From assembly GCF_014280435.1 (NCBI RefSeq), contig NZ_CP060388.1:2108001-2172000 (forward strand): DNA of 64,000 nucleotides, given 5' to 3'. The position numbers and the translations under genes are program-made. The number at the start of each line of letters is the position of its first letter. Positions within the stretch are counted from its first letter, which is position 1. The notes beneath the pieces are model-generated. The model searched no databases. It worked only from the letters and a program-made list of their open reading frames with translations, and had not been told where the DNA came from. Below, piece by piece: positions 47,037 to 55,906 of the stretch. This stretch comes from Sphingobium sp. KCTC 72723 (GTDB lineage Bacteria > Pseudomonadota > Alphaproteobacteria > Sphingomonadales > Sphingomonadaceae).

Positions 47037-49859
47037 ATGGCCATCAAGCCAATCGCACTCGGTTCCACATCCGTCATCGCGCTGTTGCTCGCTGGCACCG
47101 CGCACGCGCAAACCGCGCCGCAGCCGGTCGCTCCGCAGGGCGATGAAGTTGCCGACATCGTCGTCACCGGCGTGCGCGCCTCCATCGTCGGCGCGCTGAA
47201 TGTCCGCAAGGAATCGATCCAGATCGTCGATTCGATCGTGTCGGAAGATGTCGGCAAGCTGCCCGACAATAATGTGGTCGAAGCGCTCCAGCGCGTGACC
47301 GGCATCCAGGTGACCGACCGGGCCGGCGGCGAAGCAGCGACCATCACCATTCGCGGCCTGACCGATCCGCTGACCACGCTCAATGGCCGCAACATCTTCA
47401 CCGCCGCTGGCACGTCCTTCGCCTTGCAGGATATTTCCGCGAACCTCGTCAAGCAGGTCGACGTCTACAAGACCCGTTCCGCCGATCAGCTGGAAACCGG
47501 CCTTGCAGGCCAGATCGACGTGCAGACCCGTCGTCCGCTCGACTTTGACGGCTTTACCATTTCGGGTCTGGCGCGCGGCGTCTATTCGGAACTGGCGGAC
47601 AAATATAATCCCAACGTCGCGCTGCTGGTCAGCGATCGCTGGGAAACCGGCATCGGCGACATCGGCTTTCTGGTGAATGGCAGCTACACCCGCGCCGAAT
47701 TCCGCAACCAGAATTTGCAGGCCGGTGCCATGGTGCCGTTCGCCACCGAAACCCCGCCTGCCGGATCGGGCCTGACGCCGTTGCAGCGCATTTTCCCCGG
47801 TGCCACCAACGAAAACTGGACGCCTGGCCTCGATGCGGGCCTGCCGACCGCGCCGGGATCGACGCTCAACATCAATGGCGTCAATACCCCTTATTATCTG
47901 TCGCGCGACGCGGTGATCGCATCCGATGTCTACGGCAAGCGCGATCGGAAGGCGATCAACGCCGCGCTGCAATGGGCACCGAACGACAGCTCGGTCTATA
48001 CCGCCGAAGTGTTCTACACGGGGTTCAAGGGCGAGACGTTCAACAGCCTGCATTTCAGCTTCGTTGATTGGTGGGGCAACCTGCCCACCGACGTCGCCAA
48101 CAGCTTCGAACTGTTCGACGGCACCAACATCATCAAGTCGCGTCGGGCCGGCGCGGTCGCGGGCTTCAACAGCGGCGACATGGCGACCAACCGCACCGAC
48201 AGCTATGTCTATGCCCTCAACGCCAAGTGGAATGTCGGCGAGAGCGGCAAGATTTCGGCCGACATCGCCTATCAGGACAGCAAGAACGAAACGAGCTTCT
48301 TTGCCATCCGCACCGATCGCGGTCCGCTCGACATCGATGTCGACTTCAACGCCGGTGGCGGTCTGCCCGCCTATAGCTTCGGCAATCAGGCAGTCCTGAC
48401 CGACGCGACCAAGTGGACCGTCGGCAACCTGTTCGACAGCGGCACCAAGAACACCGGCAGCGCGCTGACGATGATGCTGGACGGCGAATATAAGTGGGAC
48501 GAAGGCTTCCTGCGCCGCATCAAGGCTGGCTGGCGCTATGACAATCGTTCGGCCGACAGCTATGTCCGCGATCAGGGCGCTGGCGGGCTTGGCGTCACGC
48601 TCGACGCCTTTGGCGAAGGCACCCCCTTCACCAACGAAGGCTTTTTCGACGGCCGGGCGGATATACCGACCAGCTGGGTGCTGGCCGATCCGCGCAGCAT
48701 GGACAAGGATGCCGTCCGCAACCTGTATCGTCGTGTCGCCCCCGGCCTGCTGCTGTCGGATCAGCTCAGCTTTGGCCGCGTATTCGGCATCAAGGAAAGC
48801 AATCTGGCCGCCTATGTCTTAGCCGATGCAGAGGTCGAGATTTTCGGGCGTCCGCTCCAGCTTCAGGGCGGCGTGCGCTATGTCGCGATCGACACCGACT
48901 ATGAATATTTCGACCGTGGCGCCAATTTCGCGCGGACCGGCGTGTCGACTGGTTCGGACGATTTCCTGCCGTCCTTTACCGCGCGCTACGCCATCACCGA
49001 CAATCTGCGCATCCGGTTCAACTATGGCAAAACGCTGCGTCGTCCGGCCTTTGGCGACCTGAACCCCAATCTGGCACTGGGCGGCGATCTGTCGCGCATC
49101 GGCTTTGGCACCGGGTCTTCGGGCAACCCCAATTTGCGGGCGACCAAGTCGGAGAATATGGATCTGGCGGTCGAATGGTATTTCGAACGCAACAGCGCCA
49201 TCTATGCCACCGCCTTCCGCCGCAAGATCGAAGGCCTGGTCGTGCCGCTGACCGTGCGGGAATTCATTCCCAACAACTATCTGCCACGTAACGAAACCTA
49301 TACCGAATTTTTCAACATCACCCGTCCGGCCAATGCGTCGAACGGCACGCTCAAGGGGCTGGAGCTGGGGCTGACCTACTTCCCGTCCTACTTGCCTTCC
49401 GTTCTGGATGGCCTGGGCTTCACCGGCAGCGCGACGATCCTGGATTCCGAACAGACGATCCCCGTCGTCAACAATGCCGGTGAAATTACCGGCACGGCCA
49501 AGTCGGCCTTCTTCGGTGTGTCGAAACTGTCCTACAACGCCACGCTGGCCTATGACAAAGGCCCGATCGGCGCCCGCCTGTCCTATATCTGGCGCAAGGG
49601 CTTCCTGAACAATAATGAAGCCCGCGCCTTCGCCAACCCGATCGGCATGTGGCGCGCGCCGGAAAAGAGCCTGGACTTCCAGCTCACCCTGAACGTGAAC
49701 GAGGATATTGGCATCACCTTCGACGCGGTGAACATCACCAAGGCGAAGCAGCAAAATTATTACAAGTTCGGCGATGTCGGCAATCCGACCGAGTTCAACT
49801 CCAGCACGCTGCTGATCGACCGCACCTTTGCCCTTGGTGTTCGTTTCAAGTTTGACTGA
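47037..49859 (+). CDS. TonB-dependent receptor, probable arabino-oligosaccharide transporter
   Basis: 940 aa outer-membrane barrel. Signal peptide ending AGTAHAQ; plug domain (about 38-180) with DIVVTGVRASIVGALNVRKESIQIVDSIVSEDVGKLPDNNVVEALQRVTGIQV, typical of the sugar-specific receptors of sphingomonads and Caulobacter. Beta-barrel to a C-terminal aromatic end (FALGVRFKFD). It sits between the arabinan enzymes and another glycosidase and carries two copies of the regulon motif, so uptake of arabinan fragments is the likely job (inferred). No signal-transduction extension is seen. Confidence 0.93.
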   Translation: MAIKPIALGSTSVIALLLAGTAHAQTAPQPVAPQGDEVADIVVTGVRASIVGALNVRKESIQIVDSIVSEDVGKLPDNNVVEALQRVTGIQVTDRAGGEAATITIRGLTDPLTTLNGRNIFTAAGTSFALQDISANLVKQVDVYKTRSADQLETGLAGQIDVQTRRPLDFDGFTISGLARGVYSELADKYNPNVALLVSDRWETGIGDIGFLVNGSYTRAEFRNQNLQAGAMVPFATETPPAGSGLTPLQRIFPGATNENWTPGLDAGLPTAPGSTLNINGVNTPYYLSRDAVIASDVYGKRDRKAINAALQWAPNDSSVYTAEVFYTGFKGETFNSLHFSFVDWWGNLPTDVANSFELFDGTNIIKSRRAGAVAGFNSGDMATNRTDSYVYALNAKWNVGESGKISADIAYQDSKNETSFFAIRTDRGPLDIDVDFNAGGGLPAYSFGNQAVLTDATKWTVGNLFDSGTKNTGSALTMMLDGEYKWDEGFLRRIKAGWRYDNRSADSYVRDQGAGGLGVTLDAFGEGTPFTNEGFFDGRADIPTSWVLADPRSMDKDAVRNLYRRVAPGLLLSDQLSFGRVFGIKESNLAAYVLADAEVEIFGRPLQLQGGVRYVAIDTDYEYFDRGANFARTGVSTGSDDFLPSFTARYAITDNLRIRFNYGKTLRRPAFGDLNPNLALGGDLSRIGFGTGSSGNPNLRATKSENMDLAVEWYFERNSAIYATAFRRKIEGLVVPLTVREFIPNNYLPRNETYTEFFNITRPANASNGTLKGLELGLTYFPSYLPSVLDGLGFTGSATILDSEQTIPVVNNAGEITGTAKSAFFGVSKLSYNATLAYDKGPIGARLSYIWRKGFLNNNEARAFANPIGMWRAPEKSLDFQLTLNVNEDIGITFDAVNITKAKQQNYYKFGDVGNPTEFNSSTLLIDRTFALGVRFKFD

Positions 49860-49867
49860 GTGCCCAT

Positions 49868-49952
49868 GGGGCGCAGCGTCTCCTCGCTGCGTCCCATATA
49901 TATGGCGGTCGTTTCGGGTCTTTCTCCAACCCCGGATCGGCCGCCATTTTTG
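49868..49952 (+). terminator. Two consecutive hairpins after the TonB receptor
   Basis: First stem GGGGCGCAGCG (49868-49878) / CGCTGCGTCCC (49885-49895, one G-T pair). Second stem ATGGCGG (49902-49908) / CCGCCAT (49941-49947) followed by TTTTTG. The second has the better T-run. They sit before the glycosidase gene at 49974, possibly lowering its expression relative to the receptor. Confidence 0.65.
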
Positions 49953-49973
49953 TTTGAACGACGGGAGGATGCG

Positions 49974-51998
49974 ATGCGCGCGATGAAGATGCTGCTGCTG
50001 GCCGGGGCCGCGATGCTGGGTATCGGTGCGGCGCCTGCGCCACCGGCCATGGACCGCGCCGCCATCGCCACCGCGCGCTTTGGCAATGACGCGCCCTGGT
50101 ATCGCGACCGCATCCCCTATTTCGAATCCGCCGACCCGAAAATCGACGCGGTCTATTATTATCGCTGGCAGCTATATCGCGCGCATCAGCGTGATCTGGG
50201 CGCGGACGGCTATATCTCGACCGAATTTCTCGACGATGTCGATTGGCAACGCCATCCCTATGCCAGCCTGAACGACGCCACCGGCTTTCATCTAGGCGAA
50301 GGGCGCTGGCTGAATGACCGGCGCTTTGCCGACGATTATATCAACTTCATGTATGCCAGCGGCGGCAACGACCGGCATTTTACCGACCATATGGCCGATT
50401 CGGTCTGGGGCCGCTATCTGGTCGATGGCGACCGCGACGGTGCTGTCCGCCACCTGCCCGTCATGAACCATATCTACCGATTGTGGGACGACAAGTTCGA
50501 CTTCGACAAGGGGCTGTATTTCGTCGAACCCCTGCTGGACGCGACCGAATATACCGTTTCCTCGATCGACGCTTCGGGCGGCAGGGACGGGTTCCGGGGC
50601 GGCGACGCCTTCCGCCCTTCGGTCAACAGTTACATGGTCGCCAATGCCCGCGCGATCGCGAAGATGGCGACGCTGACCGGCGACACCGCCATGGCCGCCG
50701 CCTACACCACCCGCGCCGACGCCCTGCAACAGCGGGTGCTGGCCGACCTGTGGAGCGAGAAACTCACGCACTTCATCGACCGGCACCAGTCGCGCAAGAA
50801 TGAATTTGTCAGCTACTGGCAGCCGATCCGCAACCGCGAACTGGTCGGCTATCTCCCCTGGATGTTCGACATCGTCCCCGATGAGGCGAAATATGCCGCC
50901 GCCTGGGCGCATCTGCTCGACCCCGCGTCGCTGGCGGGCAAGGCGGGGATGCGCACGGTGGAGGCCAGCTACGAATATTATATGCGCCAGTATCGCTATC
51001 TGGGCAAAGACCCCGAATGTCAGTGGAACGGCCCGATCTGGCCCTATCAGACGACGCAGGTGCTGCACGCCATGGCCAATCTGCTCGACCATCGCACCCA
51101 TACCGGCCCGGTCACGCGCAGCGCCTATATGCGCCTGCTGCGCCAATATGCTGCGCTTCATTATCAGGGGAGCCGCCTCGACCTGGAGGAGGATTATCAC
51201 CCCGAAACCGGCCAGCCGATCGTCGGCCTGGATCGCAGCCACCATTATTTCCATTCCGGTTTCAACGACCTGATCCTGACCGGCCTTGTCGGCATCCGCC
51301 CCCGCGCCGACGATGTGCTGGAAGTAAACCCGCTGCTGCCTGACGCAGCCGACCCGCAATCGCTCGACTGGTTCCGGGTGCAGGACGTTCCCTATCATGG
51401 CCACAAGATCGCCGTGACATGGGATGCCGATGGCAACCATTATCGGCGCGGCAAGGGGCTGGCGATCGAAGTCGATGGCCGCGAAGTTGCCCGCCGCGAC
51501 ACGCTGGGCCGCGTCGAAATCCCCCTGCCCCGCGCCAACACCCCGGCCATAGCGCGCCCGATCAACCGGGCGGTGCAACTGGTGCGCGGGCAATTCCCGA
51601 TCGCCTCTGCCTCCAGCAACACCGACCCGGAAAATGTCCATGACGCCATTGACGGGCGGACATGGTTTTTCCCCGAATTGCCCAATGGCTGGTCGTCCGC
51701 CCCCTCTCCGGCGGAACAATATTATGCCATCGACCTGGGCAAATCCGTAGAGCTGGCGCGCGCGGAACTGGCCTTCTTCGCCGATGGCAAGGGCTTCGCC
51801 GCGCCTGCCGCCTACCGCGTGCAAGGCTGGATAGACGGGCGTTGGCAGGATCTGGCCACCCCGACGAGCCGCCCGATCGCCAATGGCGTCACCACCTTGC
51901 ACTGGCCCGCCCGCGCGACCAGCAAAGTCCGCCTGCTGTTCACCCAACCCAGGGGCAAGGCGACCCGGTTGGTGGAGTTCAAGCTGTTCGGGGAGTGA
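49974..51998 (+). CDS. Exported (alpha/alpha)6-barrel glycoside hydrolase with C-terminal discoidin domain
   Basis: 674 aa from ATG 49974 (ACGGGAGGATGCG upstream). Signal peptide MKMLLLAGAAMLGIGAAPA. Residues about 40-460 are an MGH1/GH63-clan-like barrel: WRYLVDGDRD-type and DAFRPSVNSYMVANARAIAKMA segments, WNGPIWPYQTTQVLHAMANLL, LEEDYHPETGQPI and HHYFHSGFNDLILTGLVGI. Residues about 520-674 (FPIASASSNTDPENVHDAIDGRT.. LLFTQPRGKATRLVEFKLFG) form an F5/8-type-C galactose-binding-like domain. GH family and substrate are not certain; the context suggests an arabinan- or galactan-side sugar. Confidence 0.82.
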   Translation: MRAMKMLLLAGAAMLGIGAAPAPPAMDRAAIATARFGNDAPWYRDRIPYFESADPKIDAVYYYRWQLYRAHQRDLGADGYISTEFLDDVDWQRHPYASLNDATGFHLGEGRWLNDRRFADDYINFMYASGGNDRHFTDHMADSVWGRYLVDGDRDGAVRHLPVMNHIYRLWDDKFDFDKGLYFVEPLLDATEYTVSSIDASGGRDGFRGGDAFRPSVNSYMVANARAIAKMATLTGDTAMAAAYTTRADALQQRVLADLWSEKLTHFIDRHQSRKNEFVSYWQPIRNRELVGYLPWMFDIVPDEAKYAAAWAHLLDPASLAGKAGMRTVEASYEYYMRQYRYLGKDPECQWNGPIWPYQTTQVLHAMANLLDHRTHTGPVTRSAYMRLLRQYAALHYQGSRLDLEEDYHPETGQPIVGLDRSHHYFHSGFNDLILTGLVGIRPRADDVLEVNPLLPDAADPQSLDWFRVQDVPYHGHKIAVTWDADGNHYRRGKGLAIEVDGREVARRDTLGRVEIPLPRANTPAIARPINRAVQLVRGQFPIASASSNTDPENVHDAIDGRTWFFPELPNGWSSAPSPAEQYYAIDLGKSVELARAELAFFADGKGFAAPAAYRVQGWIDGRWQDLATPTSRPIANGVTTLHWPARATSKVRLLFTQPRGKATRLVEFKLFGE

Positions 51999-52017
51999 CT
52001 GGCGGCAGCGGGTTGTG

Positions 52018-52063
52018 CTGGCCCTCCCCGCCTGCGGGAGGGGTTGGGGTTGGGCTTGCGCAA
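52018..52063 (+). repeat. Solo copy of the DUF559-associated repeat
   Basis: CCCTCCCCGCCTGCGGGAGG hairpin followed by GGTTGGGGTTGGGCTTGCGC, same order of blocks as 19981-20026. No nuclease gene beside it. It forms the junction between the arabinose locus and the TetR/aau region. Confidence 0.8.
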
Positions 52064-52150
52064 GATCAGTTATAAATCCAACCCGCTCCGATTCGGCGCA
52101 CGACACTAGGCGCGCACCCCGCGAAGTGATAAGACTGCGCAATACGCCAA

Positions 52151-52825
52151 ATGACGCAGACTCTCCTCGCCCCTTCCCGCCCCGGCATTTATGCGCGCGG
52201 CTCCGAAACGGTCGACGCCATCCTCAAGGCGGCGCTCGACGTGTTGATTGACGAGGGCGCGGAATGTTTCACCATCCGCCGCATCGCCGCCCGCTGCGGC
52301 ATGAAGGTCGGCAATGTCAGCTATCATTTCCCGCGCAAGGAAATGCTGATTCAGGTGCTGCTAGACGATCTGGTCGACAGCTATGGCGCGCAACTTGAAG
52401 ATGTGGTGCGCAAACCCGGCCTGACTGCCGAGGAGCGATTGAAGCTCGTCATCATTCTGTGCCTGGACGATATTGGCTCGAAACGCACCACCCATTTGTT
52501 CATCGAACTATGGGCGCTGGCCAATCATAACGCCTTCGTCGCCGACCGCGTCCGCGCCTTTTACGAACGGGTCCATGGCGTGATTGGCGATTATGTCGCG
52601 GCGATCAATCCGGGCCTGTCCGCCGACGACGTCCACACCGTCGCCCTGTTCATCAGCGCGTCGATGGAAGGGGCCACCCCATTCCTTGGCCATGGCAAGC
52701 CGTGGGCGCACAAGATGCCCGCATTCACCGCGCTGGCGGTGCAATCGTTGGTCGCGCTCGCCCGCACCGCAACATCGCGCGATATTGCTGCACTTGCACC
52801 CGGCAAAGTCCCCGAACCGGCCTGA
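52151..52825 (+). CDS. TetR-family transcriptional regulator
   Basis: 224 aa. N-terminal HTH (about 20-68: VDAILKAALDVLIDEGAECFTIRRIAARCGMKVGNVSYHFPRKEMLIQVLLDDL) and a helical ligand-binding C-terminus with a FIELWALANHN segment. It lies 115 bp upstream of aauB in the same direction and is the only regulator near the amine dehydrogenase genes, so it probably controls them, with an aromatic amine or its product as possible effector (inference). Confidence 0.92.
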   Translation: MTQTLLAPSRPGIYARGSETVDAILKAALDVLIDEGAECFTIRRIAARCGMKVGNVSYHFPRKEMLIQVLLDDLVDSYGAQLEDVVRKPGLTAEERLKLVIILCLDDIGSKRTTHLFIELWALANHNAFVADRVRAFYERVHGVIGDYVAAINPGLSADDVHTVALFISASMEGATPFLGHGKPWAHKMPAFTALAVQSLVALARTATSRDIAALAPGKVPEPA

Positions 52826-52888
52826 CGCATCCGGCCGCTGGCCAAAGATTTTTTGCGCCTGCGTCATCCGCCCCCTTGACCAATTCTG

Positions 52889-52898
52889 GACAGCTGTC
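52889..52898. promoter_or_regulatory. Palindrome in the aau promoter region
   Basis: GACAGCTGTC, a perfect 10-bp palindrome 42 bp before aauB and just after a TTGACC hexamer (52876-52881). It is placed where an operator overlapping a promoter would be. The -10 element is not clear. Confidence 0.35.
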
Positions 52899-52940
52899 AA
52901 ACCTTGTGCAGACGCAGCAGGCACAGGGGGATCAGCCAGC

Positions 52941-54116
52941 ATGTCGAGCGCTATTTCAGCTACATTGCGGCTTGCCGCAGCCCTCACCCTATGCGCCGCC
53001 GTTCCGGCCCATGCCGCCGCACCTGCGGATACGACCGCGTCGATCGAGCCGGAAACCAGCGACACGCTGACCATCGAACCGCCCAAGCCGACATGGTTCT
53101 TCGTCGATGGCGGCTGGGACATGCCCGGCACCAGCATATTCGACAGCGAAACCGGCAAGATGAAGGGCATGGTCGAAACCCGTCGCCTGGCCGACATGGC
53201 GATCGACCCGGCGGGCCGTTATTATTATGTCGCCGAAACCATCTGGTCCAAGGGCGATCGCGGTACGCGGCAGGACATGGTCACCGTCTATGACAGCAAG
53301 ACGCTCGACCTGGTCACCGAAATCGCCATGCCCGGTCGCTTGCTGATCGGGGCGCGCAAGAATAATTTCATCATCAGCGACGATGGCAAGACTGCCTATG
53401 TCTATGATTTCAGCCCGGCTTCCGGCGTGAACGTGGTCGATCTGGTCAAGCGCAAGCTGGTCACTGCAATCGAACTGCCCGGTTGCGCCAGCATGATGCC
53501 CAATCGCGGCGTCGGCTTTTCCGCGCTCTGCTCGGACGGCTCGCTCGCCACCGTGGCGATCAAGGGGACGAAGGCCGACATCACCCACAGCGCGCCCTTC
53601 TTTTCGGCCAGCGACGACCCGATTTTCGACAATTTCGCCTATGACCGCAAGAAACAGGAAAGCACCTTCCTGACCTATACCGGCCAGGTCATCACCGCGA
53701 AGATCAGCGCGTCGCCCACCATCGCCGCGCCTTTCTCGATCCAGGCGGCGGCGGGCATCCGCGTCGGCGAAACCAAGCCGCTCGAACTCAACTGGTATCC
53801 CGGCGGGCGGCAACCGATGGCGCTCCACCGTCCCAGCGGCACCCTGTTCGTCCTGATGCACATGGGCGAATATTGGTCGCACAAGGCATCGGGCAGCGAA
53901 GTGTGGCAGGTCGACGTCGCGGGAAAGAAAGTCATCAAGCGCTTCCTGCTCAAGGAACCGATGAACAATATCGAAGTGTCCCAGACGGATAAGCCGCTGC
54001 TCTACATGAACGGCGAAAAGGGTGAGGCGCTGGTGCTGGACGTCGCCACGGGCGAGGAAAAGCACAAGATCGAGAAGGCAGGCGGCGGCATCATCACCGT
54101 GCCGGACCCATCCTGA
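52941..54116 (+). CDS. aauB: Aromatic amine dehydrogenase large subunit
   Basis: 391 aa from ATG 52941; signal peptide SATLRLAAALTLCAAVPAHA. The mature chain is a seven-bladed propeller of the MauB/AauB type: WFFVDGGWDMPGTSIFDSETGKMKGMVETRRLADMAIDPAGRYYYVAETIWSKGDRGTRQDMVTVYD, RKNNFIISDDGKTAYVYDFSPASGVNVVDL, CASMMPNRGVGFSALCSDGSL and LFVLMHMGEYWSHKASGSEVWQVDV. It forms the periplasmic alpha2beta2 enzyme with AauA, oxidising primary amines to aldehydes and ammonia. First gene of a five-gene operon, 2 bp before aauE. Confidence 0.94.
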   Translation: MSSAISATLRLAAALTLCAAVPAHAAAPADTTASIEPETSDTLTIEPPKPTWFFVDGGWDMPGTSIFDSETGKMKGMVETRRLADMAIDPAGRYYYVAETIWSKGDRGTRQDMVTVYDSKTLDLVTEIAMPGRLLIGARKNNFIISDDGKTAYVYDFSPASGVNVVDLVKRKLVTAIELPGCASMMPNRGVGFSALCSDGSLATVAIKGTKADITHSAPFFSASDDPIFDNFAYDRKKQESTFLTYTGQVITAKISASPTIAAPFSIQAAAGIRVGETKPLELNWYPGGRQPMALHRPSGTLFVLMHMGEYWSHKASGSEVWQVDVAGKKVIKRFLLKEPMNNIEVSQTDKPLLYMNGEKGEALVLDVATGEEKHKIEKAGGGIITVPDPS

Positions 54117-54118
54117 CC

Positions 54119-54658
54119 ATGGCCGAAGGGGCTATGCTGCTGCTGGCGATCGTGGCGCGCGCCGCATCGTTCGGCGTGGGGCTGATCTTCCTGATCGCGG
54201 GCATGGACCAGTGGCGGCACCGCGCGCTGCTGCCCGGCGTCATCGCCAATTACCGGCTGTTGCCCGGCACGCTCGTCACCCCCGCCGCGCGCGCGTTGCC
54301 GTTGGTGGAAATGGCGCTCGGCGTCGCGCTGTTGCTCGGCCTTGCCCCTTTCGCCGCTGCCGCCGCGATGCTGTTGCTCGCCCTGTTTGCAGCCGCCATG
54401 GCCGTCAATATCCGGCGCGGGCGCGGCCATATCGACTGTGGCTGCGGCCATGGCGCGCTGCGCCACCCGATCGGCTGGCCGCTGGTCGCGCGCAATCTGG
54501 CGCTGGCCGCGCTACTCGCCCCCGCTTTGCTCATGCCCGCGCCCCTTTCGCTGCCCGACACCACCAGCGCGCTCGCCATGGGGCTGGCCATCGTCTTGCT
54601 AAGCCACCTGTTCCAGTCGCTTGGCGCACTTGCCGCCTCGCCCCTTCACCGGAGATGA
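54119..54658 (+). CDS. aauE: MauE/AauE-type membrane protein for small-subunit maturation
   Basis: 179 aa with four or five hydrophobic segments (MLLLAIVARAASFGVGLIFLIAG, then the conserved loop HRALLPGVIANYRLLPGTLV, further helices). IDCGCGHGALRHPIGWPLVARN carries the paired Cys typical of MauE/methylamine-utilisation DoxX-like proteins. Needed in known mau/aau systems for export or disulfide formation of the small subunit. Starts 2 bp after the aauB stop. Confidence 0.9.
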   Translation: MAEGAMLLLAIVARAASFGVGLIFLIAGMDQWRHRALLPGVIANYRLLPGTLVTPAARALPLVEMALGVALLLGLAPFAAAAAMLLLALFAAAMAVNIRRGRGHIDCGCGHGALRHPIGWPLVARNLALAALLAPALLMPAPLSLPDTTSALAMGLAIVLLSHLFQSLGALAASPLHRR

Positions 54659-54665
54659 TCCGCCG

Positions 54666-55268
54666 ATGCTGACCTCCCTCATCATCTCGCAAATCCTGTC
54701 ATGGCTCGTCATCTTGGCACTGGGCGTCGCGCTGGTCGCGCTGGCGCGGCAGGTCGGCGTGCTGCACATCCGCGTCGCGCCAGCAGGCGCGCTCGCCACC
54801 AGCGGCGGCCCGGAAGTGGGCGCCACCACCGGCGCGATTGCCGCCCGCACGCTCGACGGCGCGCCCGTCAGCATTGGCGGCCATGCCCATGGCGTGCCGC
54901 TGCGCCTGCTCCTGTTCGTTTCCGCGCAATGCCCGTTGTGCAAGGCAGTGATCCCGATGGCGACCAGCTTCGCCCGCGCCGAACGAGTCGCCCTGACCTT
55001 CGTTGGTGACGATGATGCCGCTGCCCAGCACGCGATGATCGCGCAGCATGGGTTGGAGGGCCATCCTTTCGTCAACGGCCCGGAAGTGGGTCAGGCTTTC
55101 GCCGTCGCCAAGCTGCCCTTCGCGGTGCTGCTAGACGCGGACGGGGCGATCTTGTCCAAGGGGCTGGTCAACAGCCGCGAACATCTCGAAAGCCTGATCG
55201 TCGCGCATGAAATGGGCGTGCGCACGGTGCAGGATTATATTGGCGGGCTGAAGGCGCAGGCCGCGTAA
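54666..55268 (+). CDS. aauD: MauD/AauD-type thioredoxin-like protein
   Basis: 200 aa. N-terminal membrane anchor (LIISQILSWLVILALGVALVALA), then a periplasmic thioredoxin-like domain with CPLC (FVSAQCPLCKAVIPMATSF), and VAKLPFAVLLDADGAILSKGLVNSREHLESLI at the cis-Pro side. MauD is required to form or isomerise the many disulfides of the quinone-bearing subunit. 7 bp after aauE; partner of AauE. Confidence 0.93.
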   Translation: MLTSLIISQILSWLVILALGVALVALARQVGVLHIRVAPAGALATSGGPEVGATTGAIAARTLDGAPVSIGGHAHGVPLRLLLFVSAQCPLCKAVIPMATSFARAERVALTFVGDDDAAAQHAMIAQHGLEGHPFVNGPEVGQAFAVAKLPFAVLLDADGAILSKGLVNSREHLESLIVAHEMGVRTVQDYIGGLKAQAA

Positions 55269-55288
55269 GAGCAATCGGGGGCAAGATC

Positions 55289-55834
55289 ATGAGCAAATTC
55301 AACGCCGACGCCATGGGCGAAAAGCTGCTGCGCAAACTGGCAGGCGGCTCCTCGCGCCGCTCCATCCTCTCGCGCTTGGGGGCGGTGCTGGTCGCCGCGC
55401 CCGCTTTCCCGCTGCTGCCGGTCAGCCGGGCCGAAGCGGCCAAGCCCGACCGGTCGCCCGAAACCAAGACCTTCTTCGCCCGCACCGCGCAGACGAAGGA
55501 CGAAACCAAATGCGACTATTGGCGCTATTGCGCCATCGACGGCGCACTTTGCACCTGTTGCGGCGGCGGCATCCATAGCTGCCCGCCCGGCGCAGAACCC
55601 TCGCCCGTCTCCTGGGTCGGCACCTGCATCAACCCGGACGATGGCAAGGCCTATCTGATCGCCTATCGCGACTGTTGCGGCAAACCCGCCTGCGGCCAGT
55701 GCGGCTGCGACAATACCGACCGTGAGACACAACTTTACATGCCGCAACTCAATAATGACGTGATCTGGTGCTTTGGCACCAGTAGCATGGAATATCATTG
55801 CTCCACCGCCGTGCTGGTGGGCGCGGCGAGCTGA
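55289..55834 (+). CDS. aauA: Aromatic amine dehydrogenase small subunit (TTQ-bearing)
   Basis: 181 aa with twin-Arg leader (GGSSRRSILSRLGAVLVAA). Trp109 (SPVSWV) and Trp160 (NNDVIWCFG) are the pair that becomes tryptophan tryptophylquinone; they are 51 residues apart as in known enzymes. Asp128 (AYRDCC) is the catalytic base and Asp84 (CAIDG) the cofactor-site Asp. Residue 172 is Ser (YHCST) where known AADH has Thr. I count 14 Cys. This numbering matches the Alcaligenes AADH numbering as I recall it. Substrates are probably aralkyl amines such as tyramine or tryptamine. Confidence 0.95.
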   Translation: MSKFNADAMGEKLLRKLAGGSSRRSILSRLGAVLVAAPAFPLLPVSRAEAAKPDRSPETKTFFARTAQTKDETKCDYWRYCAIDGALCTCCGGGIHSCPPGAEPSPVSWVGTCINPDDGKAYLIAYRDCCGKPACGQCGCDNTDRETQLYMPQLNNDVIWCFGTSSMEYHCSTAVLVGAAS

Positions 55835-55906
55835 ACCCTCCGCATTGCGCGTATTCCACCCCCCATCCGTTCGGGCCGTGCCTGTCGATTCCCTCCGCTT
55901 TTCCGC

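Noticed and set aside
53404..53632. Small open frames inside aauB and the other aau genes.
   Set aside because: Antisense or out-of-frame shadows without ribosome-binding sites.
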